DNA of 64,000 nucleotides from Pantoea sp. Cy-639 (GCF_011752525.1 NZ_VWXI01000010.1:62001-126000), one strand, 5' to 3'. Positions 9,220-18,240 are shown, numbered from the stretch's first letter. The notes: generated by a model from the letters alone, not told the origin. Translations and numbers: made by a program.

Positions 9220-10005
9220 TCATGCGGCCTGTTCGGCTTCGGTCGCCACGCCGTAGGACACGTAATACGCCAGGCCGACGAAGATCGCGCCGCCCACCGC
9301 GTTGCCGAGGAATACCGCTACCAGGTTCTCCACCAGCTGCCCCCAGCTCAGGTAGCCGGCGAAGATTGCCGCCGGAATCAGGAACATGTTGGCCACCACG
9401 TGCTGGAAGCCGATGGCCACGAACGCCATGATCGGGAACCAGATGCCGAGGATCTTGCCGCTCATCTCGCGGCTGGCATAAGACAGCCACACCGCCAGGC
9501 ACACCAGCCAGTTGCAGCCGATGCCGGAAACGAAGGCATGGAGGAAGTCGGCGCTGACCTTGGCGGTCGCCCCGGCCAGGGTCTTGGCCAGGTACGGGCC
9601 TTCGGTCAGGCCCAGCAGGTGGCCGAAGCACCAGGCGACGAACAGCGCGCCGAGCAGGTTGGCCAGGGTCACCAGGGTCCAGTTGCGCGCCACCGCGCCG
9701 AGGCTGATGCGCCGGGCGAACATCGCCAGGGGCAGGCTCATCATGTTGCCGGTGAGCAACTCGCCGCCGGCCAGGATCACCAGGATCAGGCCGATGGGGA
9801 ACACGGCGGCGCCCAGCAGGTTGCCGAACGAGGCCCATTGCGCGGGGATCATGGTGCTGACGTGCAGGGCCAGGAGAAAGCCCAGGGAAATGAACGCGCC
9901 GGCCAGAAAGCCGAGGATCAGCGTGGCGCGGGTAGGCAGGTGGGCTTTCTTGGTGCCGGCTGCGATGACCAGCTCGGTGATCCGGGAGGGGGTATTGACG
10001 GACAT
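9220..10005 (-). CDS. Formate/nitrite transporter (FNT/FocA family)
   Basis: 261 residues with six predicted membrane helices. Family motifs seen include LAGGELLTGNMM (the omega-loop region after TM2), ANLLGALFVAWCFGHL in TM3, and GCNWLVCLAVWLSY with ANMFLIPAAIFAG further on, which line the channel. It moves formate, nitrite or related small anions across the inner membrane. It is oriented towards cioB and shares a 348-bp control region with the DyP peroxidase gene. Together with the FdhF-like enzyme it suggests handling of formate, though the anion is not provable from sequence. Confidence 0.88.
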   Translation of the reverse strand: MSVNTPSRITELVIAAGTKKAHLPTRATLILGFLAGAFISLGFLLALHVSTMIPAQWASFGNLLGAAVFPIGLILVILAGGELLTGNMMSLPLAMFARRISLGAVARNWTLVTLANLLGALFVAWCFGHLLGLTEGPYLAKTLAGATAKVSADFLHAFVSGIGCNWLVCLAVWLSYASREMSGKILGIWFPIMAFVAIGFQHVVANMFLIPAAIFAGYLSWGQLVENLVAVFLGNAVGGAIFVGLAYYVSYGVATEAEQAA

Positions 10006-10157
10006 TGCTACAACTCGAACGCAAGGACACGGGCCGTTGCCGGGCGCAGGTCGGGTGAACAGGCAAGGGTGGGGCGATGGCGGGGGCTGCTTGCGAGCGC
10101 GCCTGCGGTCCTTGCGGTGGCGTTCTTCAGGGCAAACTCTGGTGTATATCGCGCATC

Positions 10158-10242
10158 AACTTTCAAACGTCGCGAAAGTTAGCCGAGACAATTTGACGCA
10201 GTCAAATCGATAGCGCGGATCACTTGATAGATATCATCTATG
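10158..10242. promoter_or_regulatory. Divergent FNT/DyP control region with three inverted repeats
   Basis: The 348-bp gap 10006-10353 holds AACTTTC (10158-10164) with GAAAGTT (10174-10180), ATTTGAC (10191-10197) with GTCAAAT (10201-10207) separated by 3 bp, and TCGATAG (10207-10213) followed by TTGATAG (10224-10230). The last pair matches the TYGATAG elements upstream of moaB and the FdhF-like gene. Which proteins bind is unknown; the LysR at 2.1 kb is the obvious candidate for the TYGATAG sites. Confidence 0.45.
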
Positions 10243-10353
10243 AAGCGCTCTTTGAGCAAGTAAGTGTGCTATACCAGACGGCGCTGATGTTATTCGTCCT
10301 GCTGAATATCGCGCAATAATCCACGTTGTCCCAATCCGTGATCAAGGTGCCTG

Positions 10354-11298
10354 ATGCCAATGGATACATACGAACCGGAACCCCAGGCTGTCGACAGCCC
10401 GATCACCCGCAGTGCGATCTTCCTGGTCGCCACCCTCAACCCTGGCGATGAACACCTGGACACCGTGCGCGGCCTGTGCGGCGACATCGCCGCGCTGGTG
10501 CGCTCGGTGGGCAAGCGCGTGCCGGCGGGCAACCTGTCGTGTGTCGTCGGCTTTGCCAGCACGGCCTGGGAACGCTTGTTCGGCACGCCGAAACCCGCGC
10601 AGTTGCACGCTTTTCGCGAGTTCGGCAGCGGCGAGCGAGTCGCTGTCGCCACTCCCGGCGACTTGCTGCTGCACATTCGCGCCGAGCACATGGACCTGTG
10701 CTTCGAGCTGGCCGCGCAGCTGTGCAAGCGCCTGGGCGCGGCGGTGACGGTGGTCGACGAGGTGCAGGGTTTTCGCTATTTCGACATGCGCAGCATCATC
10801 GGTTTCGTCGACGGCACCGAGAATCCCGGCCCGCGGGACGTGGCCAGGTTCACCCTGGTCGGTGCCGAGGATCCGCCATTCGTTGGTGGCAGTTATGTGC
10901 TGGTGCAGAAGTATCTGCATGACATGGCCGGCTGGGAGAAGTTGTCCACCCAACAACAGGAACTGATTATTGGCCGTACCAAACTTTCCGATATCGAACT
11001 GGATGACGCGGTAAAACCCAGTTGCTCGCATAGTTCGCTCACCACCCTCGAAGAGGACGGCAAGGAGATCAAGATCCTGCGCGACAACATGCCGTTCGGC
11101 CGGCCGGGCGTGGGTGAGTTCGGCACTTATTTCATCGGCTATGCACGCTCGCCGGCCCCGATCGAGCAGATGCTCGAGAACATGTTCGTCGGCAAGCCGC
11201 CGGGCAACTACGACCGGTTGCTGGACTACAGCCGCGCGGTCACTGGCGGGCTGTTCTTCGTACCGTCGGTGGAATGCCTCGAGGGCTTGGCTGGCTAG
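10354..11298 (+). CDS. DyP-type haem peroxidase
   Basis: 314 residues, typical of the compact class of dye-decolorising peroxidases. The GXXDG signature is present as GFVDGTENP (residues 150-158) with the distal Asp153, and His226 in KPSCSHSSL sits where the proximal haem ligand is expected. RDNMPFG and GTYFIGYARSP are the usual C-terminal haem-pocket blocks. No Tat or Sec signal and no encapsulin gene are adjacent, so it is probably cytoplasmic. It is divergent from the FNT gene. ATG at 10354 is used; a second ATG two codons later cannot be excluded. Confidence 0.9.
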   Translation: MPMDTYEPEPQAVDSPITRSAIFLVATLNPGDEHLDTVRGLCGDIAALVRSVGKRVPAGNLSCVVGFASTAWERLFGTPKPAQLHAFREFGSGERVAVATPGDLLLHIRAEHMDLCFELAAQLCKRLGAAVTVVDEVQGFRYFDMRSIIGFVDGTENPGPRDVARFTLVGAEDPPFVGGSYVLVQKYLHDMAGWEKLSTQQQELIIGRTKLSDIELDDAVKPSCSHSSLTTLEEDGKEIKILRDNMPFGRPGVGEFGTYFIGYARSPAPIEQMLENMFVGKPPGNYDRLLDYSRAVTGGLFFVPSVECLEGLAG

Positions 11299-11351
11299 CC
11301 TCGGGCGCAGACGTGGCCGGGGGGCATGCTGGCATCGTGCTATTGATTGTC

Positions 11352-11377
11352 GCGGGCATTCTGCCGAGAATGCCCGC
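11352..11377. repeat. Perfect 11-bp hairpin between DyP gene and rdrA
   Basis: GCGGGCATTCT (11352-11362) and AGAATGCCCGC (11367-11377) pair perfectly around GCCG. No T-run follows on the plus strand, so it is not a textbook terminator. It sits 84 bp before the rdrA start, at the left edge of the defence island, and may end DyP transcription or structure the rdrA leader. Confidence 0.5.
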
Positions 11378-11461
11378 ACACAAGCGCCCCCCACGCCCGT
11401 TTGGCCGCCACGTCGAGGGTGATGCGACGGACCGCGATTGACGAATCACACAGGAAGTCCT

Positions 11462-14089
11462 ATGCCGCTCGATCCGCAATACATTTACCTGCCCCTGGAC
11501 CAGGGAGAGCGGGCAGGGCGCCTCACGGTGAATCAACTGCTGGCGCGCAGCGTGTACGAGAAGATGGCGCAGATGCTCAAGGAAGCCCTGCCAGACGACA
11601 CGCAGGACCAGAACCACGACGCGACGCGCTATGCCAACGGAAGAGGTCACATGACCATCTTCCTGGATGGCAACCGCGGCACGGGCAAGACCACGGTGAT
11701 CGTCAACCTGATCAAGTACCTGGAGGCGGTCGAGCAGGCGTATCCAGGCCTCGCCGATCCAGGCGTCGCCGACGCGGTGCACATCCTCAAGCCCATCGAC
11801 CCTTCCCAGCTCGAAGATGGTGACGACCTGTTCCTCAACGTGGTGGTCGCCGCCGTACTGGGCGACGCCGCGGTCAAGGCCCAGCGCGAACGCGAGCCGG
11901 AGCTGTGGCAAGCGCTGCATGACAGCCTCCAGGCCCTGGGAACCGCGCTGTCGGGCAGGGAAAGCCAGGGCGAGGGCATCGGCCTGGATCGCCTGCGCGC
12001 CTTCATGGGTTCGCAAGCCCTGGCCGGCGCGGTCCACGACTTTTTCAGCAAGGCGGCAAGGCTGCTGGGCAAAAAACTGCTGGTGCTGCCGATCGACGAT
12101 GTCGACACCACGCTGCACCGCGCTTTCGAGAACCTCGAGGTCGTGCGCCGCTACCTGGCCAGCCCGGCGCTTTTGCCGATTGTCTGCGGTGATCTCGCGC
12201 TGTACCGGGAAGTGACCTCAAGGGACACCTATCGGCGCCTGACGCTGGGCAGCGAACAGTTCAAGAACAATGCCCAAGGAATGGCCGAGGACCTGGCCAT
12301 GGAGTACCTGCGCAAGATCTTGCCGCTGCACCGACGGATGCGGATGCCGGATGTCAGTGAATACTTGCAGAGCTACAGGATTCTGCTGGGGGGAGAGGAT
12401 AGAGAGCACGGCAGGCCTTGGCTCACGCTGAAGCATTTGGCTCATTGGCTGAAGGTGTTGCTGGCAGGCGCTGTCAACAACAGTGAGAACAGCGCGCTAG
12501 AGATTCCTATTCCTACGGTCAGGGCATTGTCGCAGTTGCTGGCGCGGGTCCGTTCGGAAATAGCCAGCCTCGAAAACGCGTTCATTGGGTATGACACGCC
12601 GATACCTGAAATAAACATGATGTGGCGCCTGTGCGAGCTGGACCTGGGCCGGCAATCCAGGATGACCGCTGGCATGCTGTATCGGCCCTGGTATGAGTCC
12701 ACCTCGCTCTTTCTGGACAAATGGTGCTCGGAGCTGCTGAGCCATTTCTCCTTCGAGTCGTCCGCCGGGCCGGTCTGCCTGGTGCTGATCGCCATGCAGC
12801 ATTGGGCCAAGGGTGAAGGCAGCGTGCTCGCCACACCGCTTTTCCAGCCACTTGAACAGGTGGGCCTGACAGAGCTCAGGTATACGGAAAATCGCGCACA
12901 GCTGGCCTGGCAAGACGACTTGCGTGGGCGCTTGCCAGAATCATGGCTCAGGTCGCTGCAGACCGAAGCCGTCGTGCCGTTTGCCACGCCGGAAGTAGGG
13001 CGGGCTGTCGTGCCGGCCAACTGGAAGGCCGGAAGCGAGAATGATGCCGGGGTTTGGAACCTCCTGGTGGAGATGGTGACCCATCACAACTTCTACAGCA
13101 CCAGCAAGCGGGCAACGCTGCTCTGCTGTGGTCGGATCATCGAGCTGGTCGTGACCAGCCTGGTGCGCGAGGTGACACAGGATGATGTCTATCGCATCTG
13201 TGCAAACCCGCCTTATCACAGCGCGGTAAGTGTGGCGGCGACCAAGGCAGTGCATTACTCGCTGGATGACATCGAGTATGAGGAAATGGGGCAGGAAGAC
13301 GAGCCTACTCCTTATTCCCAGTACGCAGGCGCGAATGACGGCGCACGCAGGTTGGCGATAGAACAGTTGGTCAATGCGCTCAATGAGTGGCGATTCAAGA
13401 GCAAGGTCCAAGCAGCCTCACGTTCGCCCTGGCTGATTTATTGCGCGTTGAACAAGACGTACAACCAACTGCCTATGTTCAACCGACCACTGGCAGTGAA
13501 TGCACAACCGAAAGCTGAGCTGCTCAGTGATGTCGTGGCTTCGGGGCTTTCGGCTTTCAATGCATTCTGGGCGGCGATTGCCAGCTTCGAAAAAGGTCCT
13601 TTGTTTGGCATGGGAGTGGATATCTCCACGGTGAACCTGCTCAATCGCCGTGGCGACTTTTCGCAAAACAACCTGTTCACCCAGAACATCCAGCCGTTTC
13701 TCAGCAAGGTGGAGGACGCGCAGCAGGAAAGGCCTGTCGTGGCGCTCACCACACTGTTGGAGTCGCATCCGCTTCGCCAGCTCTATCAGTCGTTCTTCAA
13801 AATCGCGCAGCAACGAGAACTGGATGAGCCAAGCACTGTGGCCATGGCAGGCCGCGCCTACCTGCTCAAGGCGCTGGGCATGCCGCCCACGACGGAGCGT
13901 CTGAGCTCTGCCTCGATAAAACGAGCATTGCAGAGAGGCGCCAGCAAAAAGCAGTTACGGCCAAAGCGCTACGGCGAAGCGGTGTTGGCTGATGTACAGC
14001 AACGTTATCCGGACCTTAAGCAGCTCAATTTGTTGCGCCGTGCTATCGAGTCTCTGGAATTGGGAAGAACCCCAAAAGAGCAAGGCTGA
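11462..14089 (+). CDS. rdrA: RdrA, ATPase of the RADAR anti-phage system
   Basis: 875 residues from the ATG at 11462, preceded by AGGAAG; an in-frame TTG at 11438 is not favoured. A Walker A motif GNRGTGKTT lies at residues 70-78 and a Walker B LVLPIDDVD at 207-215, fitting the large AAA-type ATPase RdrA (~900 residues). The rest is alpha-helical with no other recognised motif. In characterised systems RdrA forms a ring complex that works with RdrB to edit or deaminate adenosine nucleotides on infection. The stop overlaps the rdrB start (TGATG at 14087-14091). The sequence is visibly less GC-rich than its neighbours around 12.5-14.5 kb, consistent with acquisition. Identification is from domain pair and size, not a search. 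Confidence 0.88.
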   Translation: MPLDPQYIYLPLDQGERAGRLTVNQLLARSVYEKMAQMLKEALPDDTQDQNHDATRYANGRGHMTIFLDGNRGTGKTTVIVNLIKYLEAVEQAYPGLADPGVADAVHILKPIDPSQLEDGDDLFLNVVVAAVLGDAAVKAQREREPELWQALHDSLQALGTALSGRESQGEGIGLDRLRAFMGSQALAGAVHDFFSKAARLLGKKLLVLPIDDVDTTLHRAFENLEVVRRYLASPALLPIVCGDLALYREVTSRDTYRRLTLGSEQFKNNAQGMAEDLAMEYLRKILPLHRRMRMPDVSEYLQSYRILLGGEDREHGRPWLTLKHLAHWLKVLLAGAVNNSENSALEIPIPTVRALSQLLARVRSEIASLENAFIGYDTPIPEINMMWRLCELDLGRQSRMTAGMLYRPWYESTSLFLDKWCSELLSHFSFESSAGPVCLVLIAMQHWAKGEGSVLATPLFQPLEQVGLTELRYTENRAQLAWQDDLRGRLPESWLRSLQTEAVVPFATPEVGRAVVPANWKAGSENDAGVWNLLVEMVTHHNFYSTSKRATLLCCGRIIELVVTSLVREVTQDDVYRICANPPYHSAVSVAATKAVHYSLDDIEYEEMGQEDEPTPYSQYAGANDGARRLAIEQLVNALNEWRFKSKVQAASRSPWLIYCALNKTYNQLPMFNRPLAVNAQPKAELLSDVVASGLSAFNAFWAAIASFEKGPLFGMGVDISTVNLLNRRGDFSQNNLFTQNIQPFLSKVEDAQQERPVVALTTLLESHPLRQLYQSFFKIAQQRELDEPSTVAMAGRAYLLKALGMPPTTERLSSASIKRALQRGASKKQLRPKRYGEAVLADVQQRYPDLKQLNLLRRAIESLELGRTPKEQG

Positions 14090-16752
14090 TGCTGGTTCGT
14101 TCCTACCCCGAGCGGGCGATCGGTGCGCTGTTTGGCAGCGAGCAGGTTTCCGATACGTTGCGCTGCTATCTGGGACGATGGCTGGAGGCGCGCAAGGAAG
14201 CTCCACATGCCAGGCTGGACAGTGGCGGACTGAAGCGCAAGCTCAGGGACGCCATTGTTGCGGATATCGACGCCCGTACAGGCAGGAGAGGCCGACCCAA
14301 CACGCTGGAAGCCGCAGCGCAGTACCTGTGCAACGAGACGTTCCTGGAAAACCCGAAAGTGCCAGCGCTCGATGACGCGATAAAGGAGTTGCTGGTGTGG
14401 GAGGAGGGTCCGTATGTCCAGGATGATCTGATTCAGCGCTATGCAGAACTGCTGTCGGAGATAGACCCTACTATTCTGGTCACCTGGGGGCTGGCTGGGC
14501 GAAGCGAGCAGGAGCCGCTTACGGCGCTTGCTTTGCAGCAGATCCTGGAATCGCGCAATGCCTTGTTCGTGCCTCCCAGGTTCAACTGCGCCATGGCCGA
14601 GGGGCATCTGCACCTTGGTGGCGTGCTGGGTGACGGTTTCGTCTTGGCGCAACTGGTATTTGCCGGGCAATGGCCTGAAAAAAGCCAGGACGCCGAGGGC
14701 ATACGGATGCGCTTGCAGCGTATCTGGCGAATGCTCGAGGCCTGGACGGGATCGCTGGCAAGCGATCCACGGCCCGACGAGGCATTGGACGCATCGCTTG
14801 CAACAATCGCGTGTGACGATACAAGGACTGAAGCTGACAACCTGGCGACGATCGATTGGCAGGTCTTGCGCGATGGCATCGTGCTCGCAACTGACACTGG
14901 CGCGAACGAACCGGTGACTGACAGGCTACTGTTGCGGGCGTTAGCAGATGCAGCGGCCAGGCATAGGTACCGGCAGGCTTGGATGTGCCTCTTCCTTCTG
15001 CTCTGGCGCAGCTATCGAAGCAAAAAAGCAAGCAACGTCCTGCGCGCAGGCGTGCTGCTGCTGTTTGTCGACATCATGAGCCTGCGGCGAGAGATGGTCA
15101 TGGACGGCAACGGCCTGCGGCGCTTCACTTCGGGGCACTTTCATCTGCCGGCCCGCAAGGTGTCGGAAAAGCTCGCGGAGTCGAAGCTGCATCAGTTGCA
15201 GGAGAAGGTGGGTTGGATCTTCCAGCGGCCAGGCGACAAGGCGGAGATCAAGGTCGGCATCGACAGCCTTGACCAGGGGCAACTGGCCGGCAACCTGTTC
15301 CGCGCCGTCCATGCGCATATCCCAGGCTTGGAGCTTGCCACGCAAGGCACCGCCCCCCATGCCCACTCCCGCAGCCACTGGCATTTGTGCGTCCACTTCA
15401 ACCGATTGGGCGACATTACCCGGGACAAGCTGTGGAGCACGGCCCACGAGCTTGCGCAGGTGCTGGCGTCAGCGGTTCCCTGGCCGTTGTCGCAACCTTT
15501 CGACGACAACCTTGAGCCCGTCGCCTACCAGGCGTTGCCTGCGCGAATCATCCGCGGGCTCGACGTGGCCGGTGATGAGAACCGCTGGCCGATAGAGTGG
15601 TGCGCCCCTGTTTTTCGCTGGCTGCGAAGGCCTCGCGTGCCTTCGTCCGAGCTCCTGGCCCCGCCAGCGACAAGCCTTCACCTGAGCATCCATGCTGGCG
15701 AGGATTACGGGCATCCGTTGTCCGGCCTCAGGCGGGTCGAGGAGACCGTCAGGTTCTGTGGCATGCGTGCGGGCGACAGGTTGGGACACGCCCTGGCACT
15801 GGGTATTTCCCCCAAGGACTGGCTCGAACGTCATGGCGAAGTGCAGTTGCCGGTCGACGAGCACCTGGACAATCTGGTCTGGGCCTGGCGCGAAGCGCTC
15901 AGGTTGCGCAATGTCGAAGGGTTGCAGGTACCTGTCGCGCGCCTGGAACTGCGGATTGCCAAAATGCTGAAACAGGTTCCATGGGCCAACTGGGGCGGCA
16001 AAACCACGCCGAGCACTGAAGATCTATGGCGGCTTTATCGGGCTTGGCGTTTGCGCAGGAACTGCAGCAGGACCCTGTCGCAAGCACAAGACGATCTGCT
16101 GGTCGCTGAGGCAGGCCTGCAACAGGCGGCGGTCCCGGACTTCACCCGGCTGTCGCGGCACCTCGGCAAACCAAGATCGGACACGGCCGAGGGCTTGTTC
16201 ATCCTGCGAGCGCGTCACGAGGCTGCCCAGCAGGGCAGGTCCCAATGCCAGGTGCGCCTGGCCGTGCTGCAGGGCAGGGTTGTCCCACCTGGCCAGACCA
16301 GGCTGGAGCAGCAGGAAGCGACCTGTGAAGGGCGCGTGAGCTATGTCCACGACCACGACGATGCCGACGACCTGAGCCTGATGCTGGCGATCCAGGATGC
16401 CTGCATCGAGCGCTACGCACGCCTGGGGCTGATGATCGAGACCAACCCCAGTTCCAACGTCTACATCGGCCAGCTGGACAGGCACGCCGACCATCCGATC
16501 TACCGCTGGAATCCTCCGCAACAGGAGGAGCTGGAGGCCGGGGCAAGGCACAACCTCTTCAAGCTGCGCAAGCGGCCGATGCCGGTGACCATCAATACCG
16601 ATGACCCAGGCCTGATACCGACGACCCTGCGCATGGAGTACCACCTCATACATGAAGGTGCCATGCATCATGGATGCTCCAATGAAGCGGCGGACGCGTG
16701 GATCGAGCGGATCAGGGGTTATGGCATGAGCCGGTTCGATGCCGTGCATTGA
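14089..16752 (+). CDS. rdrB: RdrB, adenosine deaminase of the RADAR anti-phage system
   Basis: 887 residues, far longer than housekeeping adenosine deaminase (~340), as expected for RdrB. Deaminase metal and catalytic motifs are spread along the chain: HLHLGG (173-178, the HxH zinc pair), SIHAGEDYGHPLSG (533-546, catalytic region), DRLGHALALG (563-572, zinc His567), IETNPSSN (783-790) and INTDDP (835-840, zinc/catalytic Asp). The deaminase core is interrupted by long insertions between these motifs. It is translationally coupled to rdrA. No third accessory gene (membrane rdrD-type or rdrC) is found; the next gene is convergent and unrelated. Confidence 0.9.
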   Translation: MLVRSYPERAIGALFGSEQVSDTLRCYLGRWLEARKEAPHARLDSGGLKRKLRDAIVADIDARTGRRGRPNTLEAAAQYLCNETFLENPKVPALDDAIKELLVWEEGPYVQDDLIQRYAELLSEIDPTILVTWGLAGRSEQEPLTALALQQILESRNALFVPPRFNCAMAEGHLHLGGVLGDGFVLAQLVFAGQWPEKSQDAEGIRMRLQRIWRMLEAWTGSLASDPRPDEALDASLATIACDDTRTEADNLATIDWQVLRDGIVLATDTGANEPVTDRLLLRALADAAARHRYRQAWMCLFLLLWRSYRSKKASNVLRAGVLLLFVDIMSLRREMVMDGNGLRRFTSGHFHLPARKVSEKLAESKLHQLQEKVGWIFQRPGDKAEIKVGIDSLDQGQLAGNLFRAVHAHIPGLELATQGTAPHAHSRSHWHLCVHFNRLGDITRDKLWSTAHELAQVLASAVPWPLSQPFDDNLEPVAYQALPARIIRGLDVAGDENRWPIEWCAPVFRWLRRPRVPSSELLAPPATSLHLSIHAGEDYGHPLSGLRRVEETVRFCGMRAGDRLGHALALGISPKDWLERHGEVQLPVDEHLDNLVWAWREALRLRNVEGLQVPVARLELRIAKMLKQVPWANWGGKTTPSTEDLWRLYRAWRLRRNCSRTLSQAQDDLLVAEAGLQQAAVPDFTRLSRHLGKPRSDTAEGLFILRARHEAAQQGRSQCQVRLAVLQGRVVPPGQTRLEQQEATCEGRVSYVHDHDDADDLSLMLAIQDACIERYARLGLMIETNPSSNVYIGQLDRHADHPIYRWNPPQQEELEAGARHNLFKLRKRPMPVTINTDDPGLIPTTLRMEYHLIHEGAMHHGCSNEAADAWIERIRGYGMSRFDAVH

Positions 16753-16848
16753 GTCGGCACCGCTTGCCTGTTCCTGCGCCAGGGCGATCCACCGCGCTGT
16801 TCGCCAGCCCGTCCATTGCCATGACGTGCCGGCGGCCAGCGCGTTTAT

Positions 16849-17679
16849 TCAGGCGCGAAAGAACGCCAGCAGGTCGGCGTTGATCACCTCGGCGTGGGTG
16901 GTCGGCATGCCGTGGGGGAAGCCGGCGTAAGTCTTCAGCGTGCCCTTGGGCAGCAACTTGGCCGACAACGGGCCGGCGTTGTCGTACGGCACGATCTGGT
17001 CGTCGTCGCCATGCATCACCAGCACCGGCACCTTGACCTGCTTGAGGCTCTCGGTGAAATCGGTCTGGGAGAAGGCGACGATGCCGTCGTAGTGAGCCTT
17101 GGCGCCGCCCATCATGCCTTGCCGCCACCAGTTGAGGATCACCCCCTGGTCGGGTTTGGTGCCGGGGCGGTTGTAGCCGTAGAACGGGCCGGCCGGAATG
17201 TCCTGGTAGAACTGCGCGCGGTTGGCCAGCAGTTGGGCCTGAAGGCCATCGAACACCGACTTGGGCAGGCCGCCAGGGTTGCTTGCGGTCTGCACCATGA
17301 TCGGTGGCACCGCGGCGATGATCGCCGCCTTGGGCACCGGATCGGAAGGATGACGGGCCATGTAGTGGATGACCTCGCCGCCGCCGGTGGAGTGGCCGAC
17401 GTGGATGGCGCCCGTGACCCCGAGGTGCTTGACCACCGCGGCGACATCATCGGCGTAGTGGTCCATGTCGTGGCCATCCCACACCTGGCTGGAGCGGCCA
17501 TGGCCACGGCGATCGTGGGCCACCACCCGGTAGCCGTGGGCGAGGAAGAACAGCATCTGCGCATCCCAGTCGTCGGCGCTGAGCGGCCAGCCGTGATGGA
17601 AGTAGATGACCTGGGCGTCCTGCGGGCCCCAGTCCTTGTAGAAGATCTGTACGCCGTCTTTGGTCGTGACGTAACCCAT
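16849..17679 (-). CDS. Alpha/beta hydrolase, non-haem chloroperoxidase/esterase type
   Basis: 276 residues from the ATG at 17679, with an AGGAG site 8 bp upstream; frames extending to 17811 are rejected. It has the alpha/beta-hydrolase fold with HHGWPLSADDWDAQ (oxyanion region), nucleophile elbow GHSTGGG, a PVLVMHGDDDQIVP block carrying the acid, and a C-terminal FPHGMPTTHAE with the His. This set is typical of cofactor-free perhydrolases annotated as non-haem chloroperoxidases; the real substrate is probably an ester. It is divergent from a MerR gene, which probably controls it through a 19-bp-spaced promoter. Confidence 0.9.
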   Translation of the reverse strand: MGYVTTKDGVQIFYKDWGPQDAQVIYFHHGWPLSADDWDAQMLFFLAHGYRVVAHDRRGHGRSSQVWDGHDMDHYADDVAAVVKHLGVTGAIHVGHSTGGGEVIHYMARHPSDPVPKAAIIAAVPPIMVQTASNPGGLPKSVFDGLQAQLLANRAQFYQDIPAGPFYGYNRPGTKPDQGVILNWWRQGMMGGAKAHYDGIVAFSQTDFTESLKQVKVPVLVMHGDDDQIVPYDNAGPLSAKLLPKGTLKTYAGFPHGMPTTHAEVINADLLAFFRA

Positions 17680-17732
17680 TTTCGTCTCTCCTGCTGGAAG
17701 TCGATGAACTGGCGGCGCTTGGCCGCAGCGCC

Positions 17733-17763
17733 ACTCTAGGATTAAAGTTCGCTTCAAGGTCAA
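17733..17763 (-). promoter_or_regulatory. MerR-type promoter with 19-bp spacer for the hydrolase gene
   Basis: On the minus strand a TTGACC -35 (17758-17763) and a TAGAGT -10 (17733-17738) are separated by exactly 19 bp. The spacer carries an imperfect dyad, TTGAAG-CGAA-CTTTAA. An over-long spacer with a central dyad is the hallmark of MerR-activated promoters, and a MerR gene starts 20 bp away in the other direction. Confidence 0.6.
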
Positions 17764-17782
17764 TGGCATTTCGAGGTGCCCC

Positions 17783-18223
17783 ATGAGAATAGGCGAGCTG
17801 GCCAGGATCACTGGCCTGGCCCCATCGCGGATCCGTTTCTACGAGGCGAGCGGGCTGATTCACGCGGTGGCGCGCAAGGCCAACGGCTACCGCGACTATG
17901 CGGCCGAAGCGGTCTGGATCCTGGAGCTGATCACCAGTGCCCAGGCCGCGGGGTTCTCCCTCGAGGAGATCCGCCAGCTGTTGCCGGCCAATGCCAACGG
18001 CTGGCGGCACGAGACGTTGCTCGGCGGCCTCAAGCGCAAGGTCGAGGAAATCGAGTTGCTGCAGCAGCGTCTGGCACGCAACAAAGCACAGTTGCTGTTG
18101 GTGATCGACGGGATCGAGAGCAAGCCGGAAGGCATGCCATGCGCCGACAACACGCAGCGGGTGCTGGACCGGCTGCGTGACGAGATGGCCGGCGGGCAGC
18201 TGGTCGCCAGCCCCCGCCGCTGA
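17783..18223 (+). CDS. MerR-family transcriptional regulator
   Basis: 146 residues. MRIGELARITGLAPSRIRFYE is the N-terminal winged HTH of MerR proteins, followed by a coiled dimerisation helix (about residues 80-115). Four sense metals or redox by C-terminal cysteines, but only one Cys (in MPCADNT, near residue 119) is present here, so metal sensing is doubtful; it more resembles the SoxR/YyaN-like group lacking a cluster. It is divergent from the hydrolase gene and probably autoregulates through the shared operator. Confidence 0.88.
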   Translation: MRIGELARITGLAPSRIRFYEASGLIHAVARKANGYRDYAAEAVWILELITSAQAAGFSLEEIRQLLPANANGWRHETLLGGLKRKVEEIELLQQRLARNKAQLLLVIDGIESKPEGMPCADNTQRVLDRLRDEMAGGQLVASPRR

Positions 18224-18240
18224 GTGGCCAGGCCGCGCGC

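Noticed and set aside
10191..10207. Anr/FNR box between the FNT and DyP genes
   Set aside because: The dyad has a 3-bp centre and TTGAC arms, not TTGAT-N4-ATCAA.
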